A program made the position numbers and the translations under genes. Below the pieces are notes generated by a model. That model did no database searches and was not told the DNA's origin. It was given only the letters and a program-made list of their open reading frames with translations. From Hallerella sp963652365 (GTDB lineage: Bacteria > Fibrobacterota > Fibrobacteria > Fibrobacterales > Fibrobacteraceae), in NCBI GenBank assembly GCA_963652365.1, contig CAVJTH010000001.1, positions 62,001 through 126,000 on the forward strand: a DNA stretch of 64,000 nucleotides, read 5' to 3'. Each line of letters starts with the position of its first letter. Position 1 is the first letter of the stretch. Positions 1 through 6,995 of the stretch are shown piece by piece.

Positions 1-425
1 TCGATGCCGGCGAGCGTCTGGCTGTGGATGATGTCGGCGATGGATTCCGCCTGTGCCAGGTCCATTTTGCCGTTCAGGAAGGCGCGCCGGGTATATTCGC
101 CGCGGTAGGCGACTCGAACGTTCGGAATCCGGCACATCGCATCGACAAGGCTTCGGGCGATCAGCGGATTTCCGTGGGGAAAAAGCTCCAGCGAATCTTC
201 GCCGGTGTAGGAATTCGGACCCGCGTAAAAGACGAACACGAGCGAATCGATTCGCTTTCCCGTTTGCGGATGCCGGACGGTCGCAAGGGTCGCCATTCGG
301 GGCGTAGGGGCTTCCACGCCAAGCATTTTTCGCAAGATGGTACGCGTTTCCGCGCCGCTTACGCGGATGATGGCCAGTGCGGATGTTCCGTTTGGGCTTG
401 CCTGTGCTACGATTGTCTGTTCCAC
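1..425 (-). CDS. mnmE: tRNA modification GTPase MnmE, N-terminal part
   Basis: MnmE works with MnmG to install the carboxymethylaminomethyl group on wobble U34 of certain tRNAs. Only the first ~141 residues are in the window; the gene runs off the left edge. The visible part is the TrmE N-terminal folate-binding domain: it starts VEQTIVAQASPNGTSALAII, contains GPNSYTGEDSLE, and ends with the family signature RRAFLNGKMDLAQAESIADI. The start is a GTG at 425; no strong Shine-Dalgarno is visible and no ATG fits. The gene diverges from rpmH, whereas in many bacteria mnmE follows yidC on the same strand. Identity is secure; the exact start is less so. Confidence 0.93.
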   Translation of the reverse strand, partial: MEQTIVAQASPNGTSALAIIRVSGAETRTILRKMLGVEAPTPRMATLATVRHPQTGKRIDSLVFVFYAGPNSYTGEDSLELFPHGNPLIARSLVDAMCRIPNVRVAYRGEYTRRAFLNGKMDLAQAESIADIIHSQTLAGI

Positions 426-567
426 GCGTGAAATATAGTTTTTGTTCGCGCCTGTCCCCGAGTCTCGCCGATTCCCGATTTTGAACCGGAAAACGCCTTT
501 AAATTTTCTTTCCCCGTCCTATCCACATCTTAACCGTAGGCTTTCCTCGGCGAAAAAAGGGCCTCCC

Positions 568-597
568 TTGTGAAATTTCAAAATTTTACTATCTTTG
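568..597 (+). promoter_or_regulatory. Promoter for rpmH-rnpA-yidD-yidC, FCB-group style
   Basis: TTGTGA begins at 568 and TATCTTTG at 590, a distance of 22 bases between the first bases of the two elements. TAnnTTTG with an upstream TTG is the pattern known for the primary sigma factor of Bacteroidota. The same pair with the same spacing occurs before rpsL, the tRNA-tuf operon and the second tuf in this window. The predicted transcript starts about 605 and leaves a leader of roughly 45 bases before rpmH. Confidence 0.6.
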
Positions 598-651
598 TAG
601 CTCCAAAAAGTTTTTCAATGGCAACGCATTGTTGCCTAAAGGTCTAGAACT

Positions 652-807
652 ATGAAAAGAACATTCCAGCCGCACAACCGCAAGCGTCACAACACCCATG
701 GATTCCGCGCCCGCATGGAAGATCGCTGGGGCCGCGCGGTTCTCAGCCGCCGCCGCGCCAAGGGTCGCAAGCGTCTCACGGTCAGCGACACCATCTACAA
801 GAAGTAG
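652..807 (+). CDS. rpmH: 50S ribosomal protein L34
   Basis: L34 is a small basic protein of the large ribosomal subunit. The 51-residue product starts MKRTFQPHNRKRHNTHGFRA and contains the family core RMEDRWGRAVLSRRRAKGRK, with only a slightly longer C-terminal tail than the usual 44-46 residues. It is first in the order rpmH-rnpA-yidD-yidC, a highly conserved bacterial cluster. It is too short for most gene callers. A second reading frame, that of rnpA, is open through this whole gene. Confidence 0.97.
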   Translation: MKRTFQPHNRKRHNTHGFRARMEDRWGRAVLSRRRAKGRKRLTVSDTIYKK

Positions 808-815
808 GGCCTGGT

Positions 816-1154
816 ATCCCCAGTCTTCGCTCCTTTCGGCTCCAGTCGGAGTCCGATTATCGACAAATAGCCCATCGCGGCAAGCGAGTCCACGCAAAGT
901 CCTTGACGATGCAGTGGATTGAAAGCCCGGATGGAGTTTGTCGTTTTTGTTTTTTGGCGCGAAAGAAAAACGGATCGGCGGTCTATCGAAACCGCTGCCG
1001 TCGGATTCTTCGCCCTGTCTTTTTTGAAAAGACTTCGACGATCGCCGCTCCCGTGTGGGCGATGATCTTCGTGAACGACAAGGAATGCGAAATGACTTCG
1101 GAGCGCCTGCGCAAGGCCGCCTTTCGCATTTTCGAGAAGATGGGCTGGCGATGA
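816..1154 (+). CDS. rnpA: Ribonuclease P protein component (start uncertain)
   Basis: RnpA binds the RNA subunit of RNase P and helps it remove 5' leaders from precursor tRNAs. The frame reads LRSFRLQSESDYRQIAHRGK near its beginning, aligning with the RnpA N-terminal segment, then the RNR-type basic motif as AVYRNRCRRILRPVF, and ends MTSERLRKAAFRIFEKMGWR. The homologous region begins around 825, but there is no ATG, GTG or TTG upstream in frame. The first ordinary start is TTG at 903, which would remove the conserved N-terminal segment. I give 816 (an ATC codon) as the approximate left edge. The frame stays open upstream to 648, through rpmH, so initiation inside rpmH at a CTG (726) or ATT (663) is possible. 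It overlaps yidD by four bases. Confidence 0.8.
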   Translation: MPSLRSFRLQSESDYRQIAHRGKRVHAKSLTMQWIESPDGVCRFCFLARKKNGSAVYRNRCRRILRPVFFEKTSTIAAPVWAMIFVNDKECEMTSERLRKAAFRIFEKMGWR

Positions 1155-1402
1155 GTTTCGGACACGCTCTGGAAGAACTGCTCGTCTTTCCCATCCGAGT
1201 CTATCGGAAAATCCATCCCTACTTTTTTCGGGGCGTTTGCCGGTTTCGCCCGACATGCTCCGAGTATGCGATCGAGGCTATCCGTGTCCACGGAATCTTC
1301 AAAGGTTTCTATCTTGCCGCTTTTCGGATAATCCGTTGCAATCCCTTTTGCCGGGGAGGCTTCGATCCCGTTCCGCCTAAGAAAGAGAAAAAAAGAATAT
1401 GA
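1151..1402 (+). CDS. yidD: Membrane protein insertion efficiency factor YidD
   Basis: YidD is a small membrane-associated protein thought to assist YidC-dependent insertion. The 83-residue product contains the family core FRPTCSEYAIEAIRVHGIFK followed by RIIRCNPFCRGGFDPVP, with the conserved cysteines. Its ATG at 1151 overlaps the rnpA stop (ATGA), and its own stop overlaps the yidC start (ATGA at 1399), so translation of the three genes is probably coupled. The C-terminus is a short lysine-rich tail. Confidence 0.96.
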   Translation: MSFGHALEELLVFPIRVYRKIHPYFFRGVCRFRPTCSEYAIEAIRVHGIFKGFYLAAFRIIRCNPFCRGGFDPVPPKKEKKRI

Positions 1403-3222
1403 AAAAGTCAACCGTAATCGGTCTCCTTCTCCTGGTCCTGCTCTTCATCTGGTCGATGACGATTTCCACGAATCGCGCCCAGCAGCAAGCTGTCGAAAAA
1501 TCGAAAACCGAACAGGCACCGTCTGCCCGAAGCGGTTCGCTATCCGTCCCGGAACTCTCCGCTCTGGATACGTCGAAGCTTGTGCCGGCGACACTCGCTC
1601 CCGCCAAGGAAAAGGAAGCGGTGGCGGTCAAGGATTCGGCAACTTCGGATTCCGCAAAGGTGGCGGCCCCGATCGCGCGCAGGAAGATTCGGGTGGAAAA
1701 CGAACATTTCACGGTGGTCTTCGACAATCTCGGAGCGAAAATTTCGAGCATCGTCGTCAAGGCGCTCCCCGATTCCGCAGGAAACTTCCCGGAAATCATC
1801 GGGGATACCGCGTCGGGCGCTTTGGGACTGAAAATCGATAACGTCGATCTTTCGGGGCAGCTGTTCGCCCTTCCGGAGAATACGCCGGATTCCATCGCTG
1901 TCGAGGGCGACACGTCGCTCGTGTTTACGTTTGCCGACCCGAACGGCAACAAGGTGATCCGTCGCTACGGTTTCACCAAGGCGGGCGTCTCCATCGCCCA
2001 GACGGTTTCGTTCGAGGGGTTCAGGCCGAACGACTATGAAATCCTCTGGCAGGGAGGCATGAAGGAGACGGAGGCCTTCCCGAAGGGCAGAAGCTTTGGC
2101 GGAGGTTCCTATTTCTTTAGCGAAGTCGTTTTCAATGACATGTACAGCGTGGAGCGCGAGGCGGTTCGCGGCAAGGAAACGTTCAACGCGAAGGATGGGA
2201 AAATCCTCTGGGCGGGAATGCGCCGCAAGTATGTCGCCGCGGTCATCAAGTTCCCGAGCGCATCCGAGGCGACGCTCAAGGCGGAACACTTTACCGAATC
2301 GGGCGCAGACAGCAAGGATCCCGGAACCTACCGGATTTCCCTTTCCGACTACATGCAGGACAACGATACGCTGGCGTTCGACTTTATGGTCCTTCCGCTC
2401 AACTGGAGCGAAATCAAGAGCTTCGACGTCGGGTTCGAAAAAATTATCGTGAGTGGCTGGACCTGGTGCGGTGCGGACGTCTGGTTCGTCGCGCTGTGCG
2501 GGTTCCTGCTCTGGCTTCTCAAGGCGTTCTATTCCATCATCCCGAACTACGGCGTGGGCATCATCCTTCTCACGATTCTCGTGCGCATGATCACGACCCC
2601 GCTTACGCTCAAGCAGCTCCGCTCGACGCGCGGAATGAGCAAGCTCAAGCCGGAAATCGACGCGATCAATGTCAAGTATCGTTCCGAGCCGCAAAAGAAA
2701 CAGGCCGCGATCATGGAACTCTATGCGAAGCACAACATCAACCCGATGGCGTCTTGCACGGGCGGTTGCCTTCCGATGCTCATCCAGATGCCGGTCTTCT
2801 TTGCTCTCTTCATGGTCTTTGGACGCGCGATCGAGCTGCGCGGTCAGCCTTTTGTCGGGTGGATTTCCGATCTGTCTCGCTCCGACGTGATTTGGAACGG
2901 TATCACGATTCCGTTCATCATGCCGGACGGTCTCGCGATTCTTCCGATCGTGATGGTGTTTACGACCTATTTCCAGACGAAACAGTCGATGTCCCAGATG
3001 ACGGATCCCGCCCAGCAGAAAATGATGGTCTGGATGATGCCCGCGATGATGTTCCTGTTTAGCGCGGTGATGCCTTCGGGACTTGTGCTCTACTGGATCA
3101 TTTCGAACCTGTGGGGAATCGGTCAATATGCTCTCGTGAACCGTGCCCGCAAGGCGGAAGAGGCTTCGGACAAGCTGAAAGGCAAGAAGGTCCAGGACGC
3201 GGTCGTCGTCAAGAAAAAGTGA
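1399..3222 (+). CDS. yidC: Membrane protein insertase YidC
   Basis: YidC inserts proteins into the inner membrane, alone or with SecYEG. The product has 607 residues, typical of Gram-negative YidC with a large periplasmic domain. A first membrane segment lies at about residues 6-22 (IGLLLLVLLFIWSMTI), then a long periplasmic domain to about 350, then the conserved 60KD_IMP core. The hydrophilic-groove arginine is R396 in LVRMITTPLTL. The C-terminal region has the usual further hydrophobic helices and a Lys-rich tail (KKVQDAVVVKKK). It is the last gene of the rpmH cluster, followed by a hairpin terminator. Confidence 0.97.
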   Translation: MKKSTVIGLLLLVLLFIWSMTISTNRAQQQAVEKSKTEQAPSARSGSLSVPELSALDTSKLVPATLAPAKEKEAVAVKDSATSDSAKVAAPIARRKIRVENEHFTVVFDNLGAKISSIVVKALPDSAGNFPEIIGDTASGALGLKIDNVDLSGQLFALPENTPDSIAVEGDTSLVFTFADPNGNKVIRRYGFTKAGVSIAQTVSFEGFRPNDYEILWQGGMKETEAFPKGRSFGGGSYFFSEVVFNDMYSVEREAVRGKETFNAKDGKILWAGMRRKYVAAVIKFPSASEATLKAEHFTESGADSKDPGTYRISLSDYMQDNDTLAFDFMVLPLNWSEIKSFDVGFEKIIVSGWTWCGADVWFVALCGFLLWLLKAFYSIIPNYGVGIILLTILVRMITTPLTLKQLRSTRGMSKLKPEIDAINVKYRSEPQKKQAAIMELYAKHNINPMASCTGGCLPMLIQMPVFFALFMVFGRAIELRGQPFVGWISDLSRSDVIWNGITIPFIMPDGLAILPIVMVFTTYFQTKQSMSQMTDPAQQKMMVWMMPAMMFLFSAVMPSGLVLYWIISNLWGIGQYALVNRARKAEEASDKLKGKKVQDAVVVKKK

Positions 3223-3246
3223 TTGAAAATTCAGGATGGAATATCG

Positions 3247-3278
3247 AAAGCCTAGACGCAGCGAACGTCTAGGCTTTT
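3247..3278 (+). terminator. Rho-independent terminator of yidC
   Basis: A 12-base perfect stem, AAAGCCTAGACG and CGTCTAGGCTTT, flanks the 7-base loop CAGCGAA and ends in a T run. The stem core GCCTAGACG is the same word that recurs inside the dispersed repeat at 3442-3603 and its inverted copy near 24.1 kb, so this terminator shares sequence with the repeat family. Confidence 0.85.
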
Positions 3279-3441
3279 TCGCGAAGCGACCCCCCTGTCG
3301 CAAAGCGAGCCGTTACTTTCTGCCAAAAGGCTTTTGTCGCGAAGCGACCCGTTTCCTCCTGGCGGCGGAGGTAGTCAGAGCTTAGTTGAGAGAGCTTAGA
3401 GACGCAAAGCGGGCTGTTCAGTGATTAGTGGATAGTGATTA
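3279..3441 (+). repeat. Short palindromic GTCGC-GAA-GCGAC repeats
   Basis: At least four copies of a short palindrome related to GTCGCGAAGCGAC occur at about 3280-3290, 3297-3308, 3336-3348 and 3401-3412, two intact and two degraded. They are followed by near-duplicated words built on AGTGATTAGT (3420-3442). I see no open frame with gene-like features. The block sits between two converging genes and leads straight into the larger repeat at 3442. Confidence 0.6.
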
Positions 3442-3603
3442 GTTCAGAGCTTAGTGGGGAGAACTTAGAGCTTGGAGATCTCAGCAAACATCTCATGCTA
3501 GAGCCTAAATGTCTGCAAATCTCAGCTCTAAGATCTAAGTTCTAAGCTCTGCGTTAAAGCCTAGACGTCCGCGGAACTCCACCCTCCACACTTCACGCTC
3601 AAC
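3442..3603 (+). repeat. Dispersed intergenic repeat, copy A (162 bp)
   Basis: This noncoding segment matches the reverse complement of 24087-24248 over its whole length, with about ten mismatches counted by eye and no gaps. Inside it are short units built on CTAAG/CTTAG and on GCCTAGACGTC. It lies between the converging yidC and ABC-2 permease genes. The next ~45 bases (3604-3647) hold iterated CCTG(T/A) words such as TCCTGTTTCCTGACTCCTGA. No transposase or terminal structure of a known insertion sequence is visible. Confidence 0.8.
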
Positions 3604-3647
3604 TGATTCCTGTTTCCTGACTCCTGAGTCCTGTTTACTATCCACAC

Positions 3648-4877
3648 TCAACCAAGCTCTGACTTCTGGCTTCTCTTCTTCCGCAAGAGTCGAAGCTTTT
3701 CGAAAAGCGGAGAAAGCAGATCGTGACGCTTGGCGTGCAAAAGCCCGAGAACGAGGTAGAAGACGGACAGCTCGAATAGGCGGAGAAGGTCCGGGGCGAC
3801 TTCCGTAAAGGACGCTCCGATGTTCTGGATTTTCAGCCAGGCGGGAATCGCATACGTCGATGGGAAGAACGCTCCGCAGATGCGCAGCCATGACGGCATG
3901 TTTCCCTGGGGCCAGCTGAAACCGGAAACGAACAGGACGAGAATCGGAACGCAGGCAAAGAACAGGAGCGCCGTCTCGCGGTGCTTGAAGAATTGCGCCA
4001 TCCACATTCCCATGTTGACTGTCGCGCCAAAGAAGAAGATGCCGAACACGAGAACGAGCCACATGTCTCCGCGGTCTGGAAAATCGAAAACGTGGTAAAT
4101 CACCAGCTTGTAGAAAAAGAGAGCGGCAAGGTAGTGCAGAATGAACGCCGTAGAGCGTCCAAAGTATCGCAAAAGCAGCGGGGCGCTTTCCGTCTCTTCG
4201 CAGCCCTTCAGATAGTGAAAATGCCTGTTCTTGCGCGGTCCGCCCATAACGCCGATTCCGACAAGGCATGTCTGTTGCAAGATGATCATCAGCACGGCGG
4301 AAACCGCATAGATGCCGTAGCCGCCGGACTGGTTGAACATTCGGAAGAACCGGGTGGGAATCGGATCGCGAATCGCCTTCGCTTCGGCGAGCGTCTTGCC
4401 GCTTGCGACGATGCGCTTGACTTGCACGGTCGCCCCGAGGGTTCCCGCTGCCGTGGCGAATGCCGTGGCGACATTTCCGTAGAGAAGGATGAACGCTCCG
4501 TGCGCATAGACGCCGACCGAAACGTTGTTTCCCTTGCGGAGATCCGCTTCCATTCCCTTGGGAATCTTCATGTAACCGTAGATTTCTTCGTTTGCGAGGG
4601 CGAGTTCCGCTTCGCGTTCGTTGCCGTAAACGGCGACAACGGAATCTTCCTGCATGGACGACGCCATTCGAATCAGTTCGCGGGACATGGCGGAACGGTC
4701 CAGATCGACGATGGCGACCGGCGCCTTGTTCGCGACTTCATGGACATAGGGAAAGGGATAGTAGAACGAGTAGAGGACGACACCGGCGACGACGATCAGC
4801 ATGCAGGCCGGATCGCGAAGCATCGTCTTCCATTCCGTGAGAGCGATGCGGAAAAACTGTCCGATGCGTTGCCTCAT
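3648..4877 (-). CDS. ABC-2 type transporter permease (second of pair)
   Basis: The 409-residue protein has the layout of ABC-2 (drug/polysaccharide export) permeases: an N-terminal membrane segment (MLIVVAGVVLYSFYYPFPYV), a periplasmic region of about 150 residues, then a cluster of hydrophobic helices in the C-terminal half. The start ATG at 4877 overlaps the stop of the upstream permease (ATGA), so I reject a 30-residue upstream extension. It is the last gene of a TolC-HlyD-permease-permease operon. No ATP-binding protein is encoded nearby, so the energy source is unknown from this window. Substrate is not predictable. Confidence 0.85.
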   Translation of the reverse strand: MRQRIGQFFRIALTEWKTMLRDPACMLIVVAGVVLYSFYYPFPYVHEVANKAPVAIVDLDRSAMSRELIRMASSMQEDSVVAVYGNEREAELALANEEIYGYMKIPKGMEADLRKGNNVSVGVYAHGAFILLYGNVATAFATAAGTLGATVQVKRIVASGKTLAEAKAIRDPIPTRFFRMFNQSGGYGIYAVSAVLMIILQQTCLVGIGVMGGPRKNRHFHYLKGCEETESAPLLLRYFGRSTAFILHYLAALFFYKLVIYHVFDFPDRGDMWLVLVFGIFFFGATVNMGMWMAQFFKHRETALLFFACVPILVLFVSGFSWPQGNMPSWLRICGAFFPSTYAIPAWLKIQNIGASFTEVAPDLLRLFELSVFYLVLGLLHAKRHDLLSPLFEKLRLLRKKRSQKSELG

Positions 4878-6004
4878 TGTGCGGCCAGCTCCTTTTCGAT
4901 TGTTTTCGGAATTCGGATGCGAAGCGTGAAGATGGCGAGCAAGGTCCAGAACAGCAGTTCCCCGCAAAGAATTTCAAGCGAGTGAAACGCTCGGGAAATT
5001 CCGATGTGTCCGATAAAGAATGCCGACTGGAGCTGCATGAAGTGCGTGATCGGCAGGACAAAGGCCCAGGCGCGAAGTCCAAGCGGCATGGCGAACAGGG
5101 GAAACGTTTGGCCGCAAAAGGCGAAGGCCGGTCCTCCGGCGACCGCTGCGGAGCTGAGCGCGATTCGCATTTCGCCGATGAATCCGACAAAGGTGGCGCC
5201 AGCGGCGAGGCAAGTCCCGACCATGGCGTAGATGCCGCAGACAAGAACGGCCATGTCGATTTTCTGGAGCGCGGGCATTCCCTTTCGCGCGATGCACATC
5301 AAGACGACCATTTCCGTCCCAAGAACGAGAAATGCGGGCAGGAACCTTCCGAAAAACGCGGCGACCGTTGAATTTTCGGCGGCGTCAAACCATTTTCGGA
5401 CGCGCCGTTCCCGAATCGGATAGGCGAAGATATAAGCTCCGAAAATCATCGCGATGACGTGAAAGAATGCGGCGACAAGCCCGATTCCCAAAAAGCGCTC
5501 GTAGTTTCCGGTCGGATTTCCGACGATATGAAGCTCTGTCGTGACTGGCGGCATGACCGTGTTCTTGACGAGCAGGGCGCCTTGTGTCCCGATGACGGTC
5601 CGCAGATCGTTCGTGACGAGCTTGCTCGTGAGCAGGGACTGTCCGTTGGTATAGACCGTGATAATCGGGGTTTCCATGCGGAGCGCGTTCTTTTCGAGCT
5701 CCGGCGGAATATGGAGAAACGCGTAGATTTCTCCGCTGCGCATGGCCGCCGCGCATTCCGAGATGCTCTTGCAGCGTTTGGCTATCCGTGTCGTCGGGGT
5801 CGCGTCGATCGCCCTTAAAAGCTTACCCTGCAAGTCTCCACCGCTTTCCGCGACGACTCCGATTTCCAGATGGCCCGGACTCTCCGCCGAGAAGAGCGAA
5901 AGAATTCCGAGGCTGAGTCCGACGGGAAAGATGAAAAGCAGAATGACCATCGGAGGATTCCAACGACCGTATGCATCCTTGAAGACTGCCCAGAGACGCT
6001 TCAA
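4874..6004 (-). CDS. ABC-2 type transporter permease (first of pair)
   Basis: A 376-residue paralogue of the following gene with the same topology: an N-terminal helix (PPMVILLFIFPVGLSLGIL), a periplasmic domain of roughly 130 residues, then several C-terminal helices starting near FLGIGLVAAFFHVIAMIFGA. It starts one base after the adaptor gene's stop codon and overlaps the next permease by four bases. The pair probably forms a heterodimeric inner-membrane channel with the HlyD-like adaptor and TolC-like protein encoded upstream. Confidence 0.85.
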   Translation of the reverse strand: MKRLWAVFKDAYGRWNPPMVILLFIFPVGLSLGILSLFSAESPGHLEIGVVAESGGDLQGKLLRAIDATPTTRIAKRCKSISECAAAMRSGEIYAFLHIPPELEKNALRMETPIITVYTNGQSLLTSKLVTNDLRTVIGTQGALLVKNTVMPPVTTELHIVGNPTGNYERFLGIGLVAAFFHVIAMIFGAYIFAYPIRERRVRKWFDAAENSTVAAFFGRFLPAFLVLGTEMVVLMCIARKGMPALQKIDMAVLVCGIYAMVGTCLAAGATFVGFIGEMRIALSSAAVAGGPAFAFCGQTFPLFAMPLGLRAWAFVLPITHFMQLQSAFFIGHIGISRAFHSLEILCGELLFWTLLAIFTLRIRIPKTIEKELAAQ

Positions 6005-6005
6005 C

Positions 6006-6995
6006 TTATTTCTCCAGGGTGCGTTTCCAGAGAGCGGTCATCCCCGGACGCAGGCCTTCGACGGGAGCCTTTGGCCGCAAGCGGATTTCAAAGGTCTTCA
6101 GGTCGAATCCGCCGCTTTCCTTGCTGCTCTTCCAGATGGCGTAGCTGCCGGCGCTTGCGATGTAATAGACTTCCATCGAGACGTTCGTGCCTAGCGCGGG
6201 AATATACAGTTCAAAGGATTTTCCCTTGGAAACGTCCCGAAGCTCGTCTTCGCGGATGTTGAAAACCGCCCACGCGTCCTTTAGGTCGGTAATGGCGACG
6301 ATCGGCATTCCCGCTCCGACGACTTCGCCTTCTTCCGAAATCTTGAGCGTGACCTCTCCGGAAATCGGCGCGACGATTTTTGTCTCGTCGAGATAGGCCT
6401 TGACTTCCGCTTTCGCTCCGTTTGCCTGCAACACGAGGGCGTTCGCCGCGTCCTTGTCTTCGGCGCGCGCACCGTTCGTCGCTTCGGTGTATTGCGCCTT
6501 TGCCGCTTCCACCTGGGCGTTCGCCGCATTCATCTGCGTTTCGGCTTCGTCTCTCTTTTGAACGGGAAGCACGCCTTCGTCGTAGAGCTTCTGGACGCGC
6601 TCGTAAGTCGTCTTGGCGAGCTTTGCCGCTTCCTCGGCACGGTTCATCACTGCCTTTGCCGCGCTGATCTGCTCGGACCGCGCTCCGTTTTTCGCCTTGT
6701 TCGCCTGGGCCCTTGCCGCCTTGTAGGCGCCTTCCGCCTGCATCTTCTTCGCTTCCACTTCGGGACTCGAAATCTCGGCGATGACCGCGCCTTTCGTAAC
6801 GCTGTCGCCTTCGCGCACGGCAAATTCACTGATGCGCCCGGGAAGCTTTCCCGCGACCATGACGCGTCGCGCCTCGATTTGCCCTTGCAGGTATTCGGGC
6901 TGCGGTGCGAGCGCAAAGTGCTTGATTGCGACAAATCCCGCAACGAGAAGCAGGACGATAATCAGCAACATCAAAAAGGCAGGTACTCGTTTCAT
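6006..6995 (-). CDS. HlyD/EmrA-family periplasmic adaptor protein
   Basis: The 329-residue protein has an N-terminal membrane anchor (FLMLLIIVLLLVAGFVAI), a lipoyl-like half motif (GKLPGRISEFAVREGDSV), an alanine-rich alpha-helical hairpin at about residues 75-195 with two repeats ending in KNGARSEQ and TNGARAED, then the second lipoyl half (IVAPISGEVTLKISEEGEVV) and a beta-barrel domain. This is the membrane-fusion architecture that links an inner-membrane exporter to an outer-membrane tube. Its ATG overlaps the stop of the TolC-like gene. Confidence 0.92.
   Translation of the reverse strand: MKRVPAFLMLLIIVLLLVAGFVAIKHFALAPQPEYLQGQIEARRVMVAGKLPGRISEFAVREGDSVTKGAVIAEISSPEVEAKKMQAEGAYKAARAQANKAKNGARSEQISAAKAVMNRAEEAAKLAKTTYERVQKLYDEGVLPVQKRDEAETQMNAANAQVEAAKAQYTEATNGARAEDKDAANALVLQANGAKAEVKAYLDETKIVAPISGEVTLKISEEGEVVGAGMPIVAITDLKDAWAVFNIREDELRDVSKGKSFELYIPALGTNVSMEVYYIASAGSYAIWKSSKESGGFDLKTFEIRLRPKAPVEGLRPGMTALWKRTLEK

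Noticed and set aside
519..527. CTATCCACA, one mismatch from a DnaA box, between mnmE and rpmH, near which oriC lies in some bacteria
   Set aside because: Only one such box is visible, with no cluster, no dnaA gene and no AT-rich unwinding element in the right arrangement.
1540..3303. Long minus-strand open frame of 587 codons across yidC
   Set aside because: It is an antisense shadow of a well-identified gene; composition is Arg/His-rich and has no recognisable domain.
3442..3603. CRISPR-like array because of iterated short words
   Set aside because: No constant-length repeats separated by unique spacers; the words are overlapping and degenerate.
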